Counted from the first letter of the stretch, positions 43,437 through 53,513 are shown. The stretch is 64,000 nucleotides of DNA from Terrimonas sp. (GCA_016125075.1 WGMO01000011.1:226166-290165); one strand, 5' to 3'. Numbers and translations: made by a program. Notes: generated from the sequence alone by a model not told the origin.

Positions 43437-44558
43437 TTACCAGAAAACAGGTTTGGTTAAAGTTCCTCCCCTTTTTGTACAGTCAATACACCTGGGGGAG
43501 GAGAAAAAAACAATATTGGTAGCGGGGTCAACCGTATACGGCTGCAGCCCAGCCACCTGGTAATAATATTTGATGCTGTCTTTTTTCCTCGCAGTGGTGG
43601 TAGTAGGACAATCCTGGCCAAAGGGCCAGTCCTGGATTTCAGCCCTGTTGATAAAGATCCTCTTCCTTTCAACCGACGAAAGGGTGATAAACCCGATAAC
43701 ATATTCCCCGGGATCCGTGATACATTTTATATTCCCTTTTAATTCGGAGGGTTGTGGGCTGAACAGGGAGCCAATATCTTCTGTATTCTTCTTCATGATC
43801 TCAAAAAAACTATAAGCATCGGGTTCCAGTGCATATTGCCTGACAAGGATACTGTACCGAACCGCAAGCCTTTCGTCAGCTTTCGGGATCCTGAGTAAGG
43901 GAAATTCTGAGATAATATCTTCCTGGAGACGATTTGAATTAGCAATCAGGATATTTGAAGAGACTCCGCTTTTCCAGCAAACATTAACATTCTCACCGGG
44001 AGGTATACGGTAACGTATACTGTCATTTTCATAGATTACATCTGCATTATAATAGGAATGGATCTCCCAGGTTTCCTCGTAGTCCCACTTATAATACCGC
44101 GTGGCATTGGACGGATCCTTTGCATTGACATAAAAATCGACCCCTTCATTGGTCTGTCTCCATCCCACACTGTCCACCGGAGGTGTTATTTTGGGTTGGA
44201 TAAACTCAGATAAATATTCCTTTCCATTTACCGTTTTTATGTGCAGCCTGTATTTATTCATGGTTGGCAGGTTTAAACCGCCCGTATAAAAGCCATTCCC
44301 GGTACTGTTAAGGGAATACACGGAATTATCGTCCCCTTCTACCCTCACCTGTGCATTACTTTCGGAAACAAGTGTAGCGCTGGCATCCAGTTTAAAGGTC
44401 CTTGTCAAACGGATCAGGGTTTGACCGTTGACCGGATCAATATTGCCTTCCACCACCAGGAAGCTATTGGCCAGGGAAGCAAGCGGTGGTTCATACTTTT
44501 CCCGGCACCCGGAGATAATGACCAACAGACCCATGATCGGTAAAAGAATATTTTTCAT
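43437..44558 (-). CDS. DUF4249 lipoprotein
   Basis: A 373-residue lipoprotein (LLPIMGLLVIISGCREKYEP; Cys 18). The body reads EPPLASLANSFLVVEGNIDP, then NGQTLIRLTRTFKLD, TPPVDSVGWRQTNEGVDFYV and FFEIMKKNTEDIGSLFSPQP, as in DUF4249 proteins that are paired with TonB receptors in place of SusD. The next gene upstream in the operon, a TonB receptor, ends right next to its start codon (no gap), so the two should form an outer-membrane uptake complex. Confidence 0.88.
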   Translation of the reverse strand: MKNILLPIMGLLVIISGCREKYEPPLASLANSFLVVEGNIDPVNGQTLIRLTRTFKLDASATLVSESNAQVRVEGDDNSVYSLNSTGNGFYTGGLNLPTMNKYRLHIKTVNGKEYLSEFIQPKITPPVDSVGWRQTNEGVDFYVNAKDPSNATRYYKWDYEETWEIHSYYNADVIYENDSIRYRIPPGENVNVCWKSGVSSNILIANSNRLQEDIISEFPLLRIPKADERLAVRYSILVRQYALEPDAYSFFEIMKKNTEDIGSLFSPQPSELKGNIKCITDPGEYVIGFITLSSVERKRIFINRAEIQDWPFGQDCPTTTTARKKDSIKYYYQVAGLQPYTVDPATNIVFFSSPRCIDCTKRGGTLTKPVFW

Positions 44559-47318
44559 TTAAAACCTGATATTATAGTTAATGAATGGGATCACATTTCC
44601 AAAGATGGAGATCTTATACCCGTTGATCAGCCCGTTTTCAGTGACAAAATAAACGGAATATGGATTTCTTCTGCCAAACATATTATAGACCCCCAGTGTC
44701 CAGGAATTATGAGTTTTCTGGTTTACCTTATGGTTGCCTTCAATATTCATGGAAAAATCGGATCGGAAATAGTCTGGTATCCTGTAAGCATTCCTGTCTG
44801 AATAGAGTACGCGCTCTGCACCGGCATAGAAATACCTGCCAACGGGTACTGTTATCGGTCGCCCGGTACTGTAAGTGGAATTCAAAGAAAAACTGAACCG
44901 GTGATTGACCTTAAAATTCCCCGTAATCGTAATATCATTCGGCTTATCGTAATTGGCCGGATAAAAATCACCATTGTTCACGACAGCTCCCTGTGTGGGG
45001 TCATTGGCCTGCAGCAGGATCCTTGAATAGGTATAGCTTATCCATCCGTTTAATTTCCCACCGGGTTTTTTGATCAGGATCTCCAGTCCATAGGCTTTCC
45101 CCCTGGTATTGATGACCTCCGTTTCCACATGGTGGTTCAGGAACAGGGTGGCCCCGGGTTTATAATCCAGATAATCATGGATCTTTTTATAATAGAACTC
45201 AATGGAAGTTTCGATCGTATTGGACTTGAAATTCTTATACAATCCTACCGAAAACTGTTCCCCCCGCTGCGGTTTGATATTCGGGTCACTGAGTTTCCAA
45301 ATATCCGTCGGTGCCACGATCGTGGTGTTGGAAAGCAAATGTATATACTGACGTAATGAGTTATAGGCAGCCTTCATGGAAAAAGTGCCGGAAAAAGCAT
45401 ACCGGGCCGAGAACCTGAATTCGGGTCCCAGGTAGGTCTTAATGAACTTACCTTTACCATACTGCTTTGTTTCGACCCGGTTTGATTCGGTAATTGGTTG
45501 TCCGGGTGGATACAGATTGATAGCATTGGGACCCAGGTAATTGAAAACAGAAAGACGGATGCCGCTGCTGAAAGACAACTTTGCATTGGCATTGAATTTA
45601 TGCGTCAGGAAAAGACCGCTTTCCAGCGCCTGTTCAGTCCTTATTTCGTCACGCTGCACCACCGAGGAGGCTGCGTTTGGTTCTATATAGCCGGGATGGA
45701 GCTGATACCGGATTGAACTCAGACCGAAATCAAAGGAATGTTTTGAATTGATGAAGTAGTCAAAATTGGCTTTGAAATTTAATTGTGCAATATCAAACCC
45801 CAGTTTGAAAGCATTCACTTTATTCCGGTCTGCATCCACTGTATAGGCATATTGATCATAGCCGGTTATGAATATTCCCACCAGCCGGTTTGAGAAATTA
45901 TGTTTCCATTTTAGGTTGACATTCCTGTTACTGTATCCATACGTGGTATCGCCATCCAGTGAAAACCGGTCATTACTGAAATACCCGGTAAAATAAAGGT
46001 TGTTATTACTGTCAATCTTATGACTGGTAGAAAAGTTAATATCCTGGAAGGAGGCACGGCTGTTTTTATATTCATCCGGTAAAAGTTTCAGCAGCCAGTT
46101 TGCATAGGTGGTTCTGCCCCCGAAAATAAATGAAGACCTGTCTTTTTCAATGGGTCCTTCCAGGTGCACCCTGCTTGTCACCAGCCCGATACCTGCAGAA
46201 CCGCTGATGCGTTTCTTGTTGCCCTCACGGCTGGTAATTTCAAGTACCGAAGCCAATCTTCCGCCATATTTTGCCGGTATGCTGCTTTTGTATAATTCGA
46301 TATCCTTTATTACTTCGGGGTTGAAGGCCGAGAAAAGGCCAAAAAAATGAGAAGGGTTATAGATGGTCGCATCATTATATAACACAAGGTTCTGATCAAC
46401 GGAGCCGCCCCGTACATTGAAACCGGTACTGGCCTCCCCAACTGTTTTTACCCCGGGCAAACTGACGATAACCCTTAAAACATCTGCTTCGCCAAACACC
46501 GTCGGGATATTCCGGATATTGTCAATGGTTAGTCTTTCGACCCCCATTTGAACATTCCTGATATTGGATGTTTTCCGGCCGGAAACAATAACCTCCTTAA
46601 GGGTCCTTACCTCCTCATCCATTTCTATATCGAGGTTCCCATCTGCATAGACGGCAAGCTGCAGCCTGATATCTTTCATACCGATAACCTGTATGCTGAG
46701 CTGGGAATTGCCGGAGGGGATGCTGAGTGAATAATGTCCATAGGCATCTGTAGTGGTGGCGTGCAAACTATCTGCATAAACCGATGCATTCAAAACCGGT
46801 TCGCCTGTTCTGGCATTGCGGACATAACCAGTAATAATATTGTTTTCCGGGTTTTTCTTCCCTGACTTCATCCCAAAACTGATCAATTTGCTTTCGGTGG
46901 CTTTAGCCCTCTTTACGGTAGTGAGAAGTGTATCCGTTATCAAATTAGTGGGCTGGTTTCTTTCCGTACTGTTTTTTGAACCAAAGAAATCTTCGGGGAG
47001 GGAGGTGGCAATCTGCGTACCCTTTGTAATGAAGACCCGGTTTCCGCTGACAGCAAAAAAAAGTCCCGAGCCTTCGAGTGCTTTTTGCAATACATCGGAG
47101 AGGCGCATATTGTCAACCGTTAAATGAACGGCAACCGGATCAAGCTGGCTTTCCTTATAATAGAAAATAAAGGAGCCCTTTTTTTCAAGCTGGCGGAAGA
47201 AATCAGGGAGCGATGCTGCATCAAATTTGCCGGTGACCCTTTGCTGTCCTTCCTGGCCCATGAGTATTGAATTGAGTAACAGGGTAAATAGGAAGAGGAA
47301 AATAAATTGTTTACCCAT
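44559..47318 (-). CDS. TonB-dependent receptor with STN domain
   Basis: A 919-residue receptor with signal peptide (FIFLFLFTLLLNSILMGQ). The STN domain (about 22-105: VTGKFDAASLPDFFRQLEKK, VHLTVDNMRLSDVLQKALEG) precedes a CarboxypepD_reg domain (NNIITGYVRNARTGEPVLNA), then the plug (GFNVRGGSVDQNLVLYNDAT) and the barrel ending NYNIRF. STN usually means signalling to a FecR-type anti-sigma factor, but none lies nearby in the window. In one operon with an exported unknown protein, DUF4249 and the MG2 protein. Confidence 0.93.
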   Translation of the reverse strand: MGKQFIFLFLFTLLLNSILMGQEGQQRVTGKFDAASLPDFFRQLEKKGSFIFYYKESQLDPVAVHLTVDNMRLSDVLQKALEGSGLFFAVSGNRVFITKGTQIATSLPEDFFGSKNSTERNQPTNLITDTLLTTVKRAKATESKLISFGMKSGKKNPENNIITGYVRNARTGEPVLNASVYADSLHATTTDAYGHYSLSIPSGNSQLSIQVIGMKDIRLQLAVYADGNLDIEMDEEVRTLKEVIVSGRKTSNIRNVQMGVERLTIDNIRNIPTVFGEADVLRVIVSLPGVKTVGEASTGFNVRGGSVDQNLVLYNDATIYNPSHFFGLFSAFNPEVIKDIELYKSSIPAKYGGRLASVLEITSREGNKKRISGSAGIGLVTSRVHLEGPIEKDRSSFIFGGRTTYANWLLKLLPDEYKNSRASFQDINFSTSHKIDSNNNLYFTGYFSNDRFSLDGDTTYGYSNRNVNLKWKHNFSNRLVGIFITGYDQYAYTVDADRNKVNAFKLGFDIAQLNFKANFDYFINSKHSFDFGLSSIRYQLHPGYIEPNAASSVVQRDEIRTEQALESGLFLTHKFNANAKLSFSSGIRLSVFNYLGPNAINLYPPGQPITESNRVETKQYGKGKFIKTYLGPEFRFSARYAFSGTFSMKAAYNSLRQYIHLLSNTTIVAPTDIWKLSDPNIKPQRGEQFSVGLYKNFKSNTIETSIEFYYKKIHDYLDYKPGATLFLNHHVETEVINTRGKAYGLEILIKKPGGKLNGWISYTYSRILLQANDPTQGAVVNNGDFYPANYDKPNDITITGNFKVNHRFSFSLNSTYSTGRPITVPVGRYFYAGAERVLYSDRNAYRIPDYFRSDFSMNIEGNHKVNQKTHNSWTLGVYNMFGRRNPYSVYFVTENGLINGYKISIFGNVIPFINYNIRF

Positions 47319-47321
47319 AGA

Positions 47322-48050
47322 TTAAAAACCTGATTGGTTGTAAAAATTTACGACCGCCGCAATCGTTCTTTCGGGGTCTTTTCTAAAATTTAGTTGGTTA
47401 TCCCTGATAAAACGCTGTATTTCCTTTTTGTGATTATCAGTAAGACCCAGGAGGTCATTTTTATTTTTAACCGGTACAGCCACCCCCTTTTTTATTCCAT
47501 AAAATTTCCGGGTAGTGAGAAAACTCCTGCTTAAGACCGAACCGTCAATGTGCTCTTCAATATCACATTTGTTTTTTACCAGGACCGTCAGGTTTCCACG
47601 CACCAGTACCTGAAAAAAGCCTTCTGGTAAATGAGCAGACGGCATGTCTGCAGCCTGTACGAAAGGGATGCCTGCCAATAAAAAGCTGCTAACCCTATCG
47701 GTGTTGAGGGCAATATAGACCTGGTCATCACCTTCCCGTACTATGATCAGTTCATCTTTTACGAGGTCATAACGCATCAAAATATGTTTGTAGCCGACGT
47801 GCTCGTATACTATATCTCCGTACATCCAGTCAAAAGAATTAAAATAAGGAGAACCTTCAATCGAAGAAGGATAAGCAAAATGTTGTTTGCCATTATAGAG
47901 GGGCAGTTCATTCCCCCGTTGGGAAAAATAGATCTGCCGTATATTTTCTTCCGCTTTAGACAGGACCGGATCAGCCTGTGCCAATGCCCTGGCAGGAAAC
48001 GCAATAAAGACCCCCGTAAAAAAGGTTATGGAAACAAAAATCCTGAACAT
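47322..48050 (-). CDS. Exported protein of unknown function, first gene of the STN receptor operon
   Basis: A 242-residue protein with a signal peptide (IFVSITFFTGVFIAFPARALAQ). The mature part begins with KAEENIRQIYFSQRGNELPL and contains YFNSFDWMYGDIVYEHVGYK; the C-terminal half is charged (VPVKNKNDLLGLTDNHKKEI) and ends VVNFYNQSGF. I do not recognise a named family. It lies 3 bases upstream of the STN receptor, so it is probably an envelope partner of that receptor, but a regulatory role in the STN pathway cannot be ruled out. Confidence 0.7.
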   Translation of the reverse strand: MFRIFVSITFFTGVFIAFPARALAQADPVLSKAEENIRQIYFSQRGNELPLYNGKQHFAYPSSIEGSPYFNSFDWMYGDIVYEHVGYKHILMRYDLVKDELIIVREGDDQVYIALNTDRVSSFLLAGIPFVQAADMPSAHLPEGFFQVLVRGNLTVLVKNKCDIEEHIDGSVLSRSFLTTRKFYGIKKGVAVPVKNKNDLLGLTDNHKKEIQRFIRDNQLNFRKDPERTIAAVVNFYNQSGF

Positions 48051-48129
48051 TCGTAAAGATATACATTATGCAATGCCGGCAATACTATACAAGTACCATT
48101 CATCAAATTTTCCGGTACCGGTTGAAAAC

Positions 48130-50796
48130 TCAGGCATCGGTCTCTTGCGAATTTTCCACATCGCCTTCCATCAATTCCTCTTTGGGGATTAAATGACTGC
48201 CAATAAGTGTAGCGACCAGGGCAGTCCATCCGGTCTGATGACTGGCACCCAAGCCCTTGCCGGAATCACCGTGAAAGTATTCATAAAATAAAACGAGGTC
48301 CTCATTACCCGGCTTCTGATAGAACCAGTTGTATTCATCATAGATTTTCCGTTTGCCGGTATCATCTTTGGTGAAAAGCGAGATCACGCGTTTTGTCAAA
48401 ACATCTGCCACCTTAACGAGGTTAAGCTTTTTGCCCGAGCCCTCCGGACAATCGACCAGCAGGTTGTCACCATAAAATTCCCCATAACTGCGAATGGCCC
48501 TTATGATCAGGTAATTGATCGGCATCCAGACCGGGCCGCGCCAGTTCGAATTTCCTCCAAACAGGTTGGAGGTAGAATCACCCGGGTCATATTGAATGGT
48601 ATACTCACTGCCATCGATGGTTACAGAGTAAGGGTTTTTTTCATGGTATTTCGATAAGGCCCTTATCCCGCCTCCGGAGAGGAATTCATCCTCATTCAGC
48701 AAACGCTGCAACAGGAAGATAAGCCTGTCCTTTTTTACCAGCGACAAAAGGATTTCCTCTCCGTCACTCCGCTCCTCATTCGGCCAGTATTTGTTATTCC
48801 TGAGCCGGTAGTTTTCAAACCAGGTGATCCTTTTCTTAAAATCACTCAATATATCCAGGGTTTCTTTATCGATGGCAGAAACGGCAAATAAACTGGTCAG
48901 CCCTACGATCGATTGGATCTTGAGCGGCAGGGGATCCGAGCCCGCTATACATAATGTATCATAAAAAAACTTATCGTCTTCGTTCCACATAGCATGCCCG
49001 TTCAGGGCTTCCGCAATCAATACAAAATGTTCAAAAAATTTGGTGGCGGTATCTTCAAACGCCCGGTCCACTTTGGCGATCTCCAAAGCTATATCCAGCA
49101 TATTCAGTGCATACATGCCCATCCAGCTGGTACCATCGGCCTGTTCCAGCTGCATTTCACCGGGCAGGTGAAAACTCCTGTTAAAGACCCCGATATTATC
49201 CAAACCCAGAAATCCGCCTTCAAATATATTGTTGCCATTCCTGTCTTTACGGTTGATCCACCAGGTAAAATTGATGAGCAGTTTTTGAAACACTCTTTTC
49301 AGGAAGGGTATATCGCCCTGGCCGGTTGTTTCTTTTTCAATCCTGTAAATCTGCAGGGCCGCAAATGCCTGCACCGGGGGATTCACGTCACTGAAGTTCC
49401 ATTCATAAGCCGGTAACTGTCCGTCAGGTTTCATATACCATTCCCGCATGATCAGTTGCAACTGGTGTTTGGCAAATACGGCATCCACCATGGCCAGGGA
49501 GATACAATGAAAGGCGAGGTCCCAGGCTGCATACCAGGGATACTCCCATTTATCCGGCATCGCAATAATATCCTGGTTCTTCAGGTGGGTCCATTCATTG
49601 TTACGGCCGTTTTTCTTTCCTTCATTGACCGGGGTGATACCATCACTGGTATTCAGCCAGCGCTCCACGTCAAAATGGTAATATTGTTTGCTCCACAATA
49701 AACCAGCCAGGGCCTGTCTTTGTATTTTTTTCAGGTCCTCCGGGTGATCTGGCGGGAGCACCATGTCATAGAACGCATCGGCTTCCTCCTTTCGCTGTTC
49801 AAAGATCTTTTCGCATCCTGCAGAAAAAGGTTTTGATGTGTCTTTATTCGTTAACCGGCAATAGATCGTTTTTGTTTCGCCCCCCCTCACCTTCATATTA
49901 TACACCGGCGAAAATTTAGTGCCTTCCTTTTTGGAACGTAACTCATCTATATGGAGACCACTGATGACCGCTTCATGAAAGGCGTCCTTGGTAAAACAGT
50001 CTTTATTGGTCTCCCCTTTTGCTTTAAAGAGGTTGGTTTCATTTTCCGTAAAAAGAAGGTCATCGGGCTTGAGGAAATAGAAATAATAGGTCCCCATCCG
50101 TTCATGTTCCGCTTTCACAGTTGTCCTGCTTTTATAACTGATCTTTGGCCGGGGTTCTTCAGGCGTGTATACCCATCGGTTATAATACCACAGGGTAGGG
50201 AGCAAGGTGAGGGGAGCGGTCTTGATACCCCGGTTAGTGACATCAATTTTGATAAAGATATCCTGCGGGCCCTGCTTGGCATAGGTCACTTTCACATCAA
50301 AATAATCATCATTATCAAATACGCCTGTGTCAAGGATCTCATATTCAGGCTCCAGTTTTGAACGTTTGCGGTTCCCTTCTATCAGATCATCATAAGGAAA
50401 TGCCTGTTGAGGATATTTATACAAATATTCCATGTAATAATGGGTAGGGATATTATCGAGATAATAATAAAGCTCTTTAACATCCTCACCATGGTTACCC
50501 TGGTAATTTCCCAAACCAAACAGCCTTTCTTTTAAAATATGATCTTTCCCATTCCACATCGAAACAGCGAAACAGAGGTTCTGGAAATAATCAGAAATAC
50601 CGGCAATTCCATCTTCGCCCCATCGGTAAGTACGAAAATGTGACTGGTCGAAAGGCAGGTAGCCCCAGGCATCCCCGTTAGTACTATAGTCTTCCCGTAC
50701 GGTGCCCCACTGTCTTTCACTCAGGTATGGGCCCCATTGCTCAAGGGGAATCGGCTTTTTATTATTCGCTGATAAACGCTGATGTTCTGCTGTCAT
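48130..50796 (-). CDS. MGH1/GH63-like glycoside hydrolase
   Basis: An 888-residue cytoplasmic-looking protein (no signal peptide). The N-terminal part (WGPYLSERQWGTVREDYSTN; DYFQNLCFAVSMWNGKDHIL) is followed by the (alpha/alpha)6 barrel with PDKWEYPWYAAWDLAFHCIS (the conserved Trp-Asp region of GH63/MGH1 enzymes), EGGFLGLDNIGVFNRSFHLP and LFGGNSNWRGPVWMPINYLI. Related GH63 enzymes split alpha-glucosides such as glucosylglycerate or trim glucose residues. The actual substrate is unknown. Divergent to the GH3 gene with a 256-base gap. Confidence 0.85.
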   Translation of the reverse strand: MTAEHQRLSANNKKPIPLEQWGPYLSERQWGTVREDYSTNGDAWGYLPFDQSHFRTYRWGEDGIAGISDYFQNLCFAVSMWNGKDHILKERLFGLGNYQGNHGEDVKELYYYLDNIPTHYYMEYLYKYPQQAFPYDDLIEGNRKRSKLEPEYEILDTGVFDNDDYFDVKVTYAKQGPQDIFIKIDVTNRGIKTAPLTLLPTLWYYNRWVYTPEEPRPKISYKSRTTVKAEHERMGTYYFYFLKPDDLLFTENETNLFKAKGETNKDCFTKDAFHEAVISGLHIDELRSKKEGTKFSPVYNMKVRGGETKTIYCRLTNKDTSKPFSAGCEKIFEQRKEEADAFYDMVLPPDHPEDLKKIQRQALAGLLWSKQYYHFDVERWLNTSDGITPVNEGKKNGRNNEWTHLKNQDIIAMPDKWEYPWYAAWDLAFHCISLAMVDAVFAKHQLQLIMREWYMKPDGQLPAYEWNFSDVNPPVQAFAALQIYRIEKETTGQGDIPFLKRVFQKLLINFTWWINRKDRNGNNIFEGGFLGLDNIGVFNRSFHLPGEMQLEQADGTSWMGMYALNMLDIALEIAKVDRAFEDTATKFFEHFVLIAEALNGHAMWNEDDKFFYDTLCIAGSDPLPLKIQSIVGLTSLFAVSAIDKETLDILSDFKKRITWFENYRLRNNKYWPNEERSDGEEILLSLVKKDRLIFLLQRLLNEDEFLSGGGIRALSKYHEKNPYSVTIDGSEYTIQYDPGDSTSNLFGGNSNWRGPVWMPINYLIIRAIRSYGEFYGDNLLVDCPEGSGKKLNLVKVADVLTKRVISLFTKDDTGKRKIYDEYNWFYQKPGNEDLVLFYEYFHGDSGKGLGASHQTGWTALVATLIGSHLIPKEELMEGDVENSQETDA

Positions 50797-50865
50797 GATT
50801 ATGTTGGTATAAAAACTCCTTTTGCTTTTTTATCATCTTTCCGGGGCTGCAATCTGAAAAGCAAA

Positions 50866-50881
50866 ACAAACAATCGTTTGT
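50866..50881. promoter_or_regulatory. Operator-like inverted repeat between two glycoside hydrolase genes
   Basis: ACAAACAATCGTTTGT has 6-base arms ACAAAC and GTTTGT around a four-base centre AATC. It lies in the 256-base gap between the divergent GH63-like and GH3 genes, where LacI-type or other sugar-responsive repressors often bind. The arms are perfect but the centre is not symmetrical. No convincing -33/-7 promoter was found for either gene next to it. Confidence 0.35.
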
Positions 50882-51052
50882 AGTATTTTATTTCCTGATA
50901 CAATACCAAGAACATAAAATTAACCAATAAAGTTCGAATGAAGCCCACCCGGTTTCCTGATGCAATTTTAACCAATACTACCAATCTTTTTTTCAGGCAG
51001 GTATTCTCCTTTTTTTATCCAGTAAATTTATCCTACTTAAAACTTGCCAACA

Positions 51053-53308
51053 ATGAAATACGTTCTGCTCATTTCTATACTGCTGTCCTCTTATTGCTAT
51101 TCGGGCGCACAGCAGAACAACTCATTCCAAAAAGAAGCTGATGCCATCATTAAGAAAATGACCCTGGAGGAAAAAGTGGGGCAGATGACACAGCTAACCA
51201 TGGCTGTCGTTGCAAAAGGCGGCTGGAGCAACCAGGACGGCACACTTGACCCGGCGGCTTTGAAAAAAGCAGTCATCGAGTACAAGGTAGGGTCCTTACT
51301 TAATACAACAGCGCATGCACTCAGTGACGAAACCTGGAGAAATATCCAGACGCAAATACAGGACGAAGCCATGATGACCCGGTTAAAAATTCCGGTGCTG
51401 TACGGACTGGATGCCATACATGGTGAAACCTATACTTTAGGTTCCACCCTTTTTCCGCAAAACCTGGGGATGGCAGCGACCAGAAATACGGGCCTGGTCA
51501 AACAGGCAGCACAGGTTACCGCCAAAGAATTAAGGGCTTCCGGTGTGCGATGGAATTTTGCACCCGTTCTTGACATTGGTCGTCAGCCACTTTGGTCCCG
51601 CTTCCCGGAAACCTATGGTGAAGACGTATTGATTGGTAAAACCATGGGAGCGGCTGCAGTTACTGCCTACCAGGAAGATGGTCTTGACCAACCCACTGGC
51701 GTGGCAGCCTGTATCAAACATTATCTCGGGTATTCGGCTCCAAGGTCGGGGAAAGATCGCACGCCTGCCTATATTCCGGAGATTGAATTAAGGGAATACT
51801 ATCTTCCGCAATTCAGGGAGGCTGTAAAAGCCGGTGCAGCAACCGTCATGGTGAATTCGGGCGAAATTAACGGGGTTCCGGTACATGCGGATAAATACCT
51901 CCTGGAAGATGTTTTGAGAAAAGAACTGGGCTTTGAAGGTGTCATCGTTACTGACTGGGAAGATATCATCCGCTTACATACGCGACACCTTGTAGCAGCC
52001 AGTCCCCGTGCAGCGGTTGTGATGGCTATCAATGCCGGCATCGACATGAGTATGGTGCCCTCCGACTATTCATTTCCGGAACTCCTGAAAGAAGCAGTTC
52101 AGAAAGGAGAAATAAAAATGAGCAGGATCGACGATGCCGTCCGGAGGATTTTGATCCTGAAAATGAAGGTTGGGCTCTTTAAGAATGCCTACCCGGAAAA
52201 GGAGGCCGCTCTCAACTTTGGCCTGCCGGAATATCCCGCAATTGCCTTACAGGCCGCCAGGGAGGCTATGACGCTTTTAAAAAATCAGGACCATATCCTT
52301 CCCCTTTCAAAAGATAAAAAGGTATTGATCGCCGGTCCGGCTGCGCAAAGCATCTCTGCGCTCAATGGTTGCTGGTCCTATGTTTGGCAGGGCAACGAAG
52401 AACAATGGTACCCTTCCGACAGTAAAACCATTGTTCAGGCGATCACTGAGAAGATCGGGAAAGACAGGGTTTCCATTGTGGGAGGAAAAGGTTTTGACAA
52501 CCCGATGAATTACGACCTTGAACAATTGAAAGAAAAAGCAAAATCGGCCGACCTGATCATTTTATGTCTTGGTGAAAACGCATATGCCGAAAGCCCGGGT
52601 AACACAAGGGACCTTGCTTTACCCCCCGCTCAGACGGAACTGGCAAAAGCAGCCATCCTCACCGGCAAACCCGTGATCCTCGTGCTGACAGAGGGGCGGC
52701 CCCGGTTTATTACTGATATTGAACCATCCATAAAAGGCATCTTAATGGCATATTGGAGCGGACGTAAAAGTGCTGAGGCCATCAGCGATGTGCTTTTTGG
52801 CGATTATAACCCTTCCGGGCTATTGCCCTTTAGCTACCCTAAAAGCATGGGTGAGATAGTTATGTACGACAGGAAGTATACGGAAGATGTTCGAGAGGTC
52901 TTCAATGAAAACATGGACTGGAGCGGTTATGACCCTCTTTTCCCCTTTGGCTACGGGCTCAGTTATACGAGTTTCAGCTACTCCCCCCTTCGGCTCAGCA
53001 GCACTGTTTTATCAGGAGATGAACAGCTGACCGTTTCGATAACCGTCACCAACAGCGGTAACAGGGAAGGCATGCATACTGTTGAATTATATACGCATGA
53101 CCAATATGCAAGCATCACCCCCAGCACCAAAAGACTGAGGGCCTTTCAGAAAATAGATTTAAAACCCGGAGAAAGCCGGGAACTGGTCTTTCACCTGGAC
53201 AGGAATGACCTTGCTTTTGTCAATGCCCGGCTCCAAACCATAACAGAACCCGGAGATTTTGACATCCTGGTTGGGAATCAAAAAGCCAGTTTCCGGTACC
53301 AGTATTAG
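51053..53308 (+). CDS. bglX: Beta-glucosidase-like GH3, exported
   Basis: A 751-residue GH3 from the ATG at 51053 (a TTG at 51044 is possible). Signal peptide YVLLISILLSSYCYSGAQ. The N-terminal (beta/alpha)8 domain has TLEEKVGQMTQ, LYGLDAIHGET, the RWNFAPVLDI block and GVIVTDWEDI, which carries the nucleophile Asp. The second domain and a fibronectin-III-like domain (about 650-750: TVSITVTNSGNREGMHTVEL) follow. It cuts beta-linked glucose or xylose units in the periplasm. Usual size for BglX. Divergent to the GH63-like gene. Confidence 0.93.
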   Translation: MKYVLLISILLSSYCYSGAQQNNSFQKEADAIIKKMTLEEKVGQMTQLTMAVVAKGGWSNQDGTLDPAALKKAVIEYKVGSLLNTTAHALSDETWRNIQTQIQDEAMMTRLKIPVLYGLDAIHGETYTLGSTLFPQNLGMAATRNTGLVKQAAQVTAKELRASGVRWNFAPVLDIGRQPLWSRFPETYGEDVLIGKTMGAAAVTAYQEDGLDQPTGVAACIKHYLGYSAPRSGKDRTPAYIPEIELREYYLPQFREAVKAGAATVMVNSGEINGVPVHADKYLLEDVLRKELGFEGVIVTDWEDIIRLHTRHLVAASPRAAVVMAINAGIDMSMVPSDYSFPELLKEAVQKGEIKMSRIDDAVRRILILKMKVGLFKNAYPEKEAALNFGLPEYPAIALQAAREAMTLLKNQDHILPLSKDKKVLIAGPAAQSISALNGCWSYVWQGNEEQWYPSDSKTIVQAITEKIGKDRVSIVGGKGFDNPMNYDLEQLKEKAKSADLIILCLGENAYAESPGNTRDLALPPAQTELAKAAILTGKPVILVLTEGRPRFITDIEPSIKGILMAYWSGRKSAEAISDVLFGDYNPSGLLPFSYPKSMGEIVMYDRKYTEDVREVFNENMDWSGYDPLFPFGYGLSYTSFSYSPLRLSSTVLSGDEQLTVSITVTNSGNREGMHTVELYTHDQYASITPSTKRLRAFQKIDLKPGESRELVFHLDRNDLAFVNARLQTITEPGDFDILVGNQKASFRYQY

Positions 53309-53371
53309 CCCGAAAATATTATTTAAAGCGATTGTTTAATAAATCAGCAATCTTTCCTTAATTTGTGGGAC

Positions 53372-53401
53372 AAAAAAAAGCCCCCTTGAGAACAAGGCGG
53401 C
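53372..53401 (-). terminator. Intrinsic terminator of the candidate small RNA
   Basis: Minus strand: GCCGCCTTG (53393-53401), loop of four bases, CAAGGGGGC (53380-53388), then eight T (53372-53379). The 9-base stem has one G-G mismatch. It only works on the minus strand since no T-run follows on the plus strand. Confidence 0.85.
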
Positions 53402-53404
53402 CTC

Positions 53405-53513
53405 TAACGATTGCTTGCCATATGAAAAAACTTAGAAGTAAGTTTTGTGCTGATTCACAGCTTGCTTTTTAGAAATGAGCCTCTCACGATATCTTGCTTA
53501 ACGATTGCTTGCC
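53405..53513 (-). repeat. Three copies of a short motif
   Basis: Two perfect 15-base copies of GGCAAGCAATCGTTA (minus strand; 53499-53513 and 53405-53419) and an altered copy GCAAGATATCGTGAGAGGC (53479-53497). The copy at 53405 is also followed by GAGGC (minus strand), like the altered one, so the unit is about 19-20 bases. The distances between copies (20 and 59 bases) differ, so it is not a CRISPR array. Confidence 0.8.

Noticed and set aside
48054..48082. Possible promoter TTG-18-TATCTTTA before the STN operon
   Set aside because: The start of transcription would fall on or inside the first codon at 48050; not listed as a feature.
53405..53513. Repeat copies near 53400-53515 as a CRISPR array
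   Set aside because: Only three copies, one clearly altered, with unequal distances of 20 and 59 bases and no cas genes nearby.
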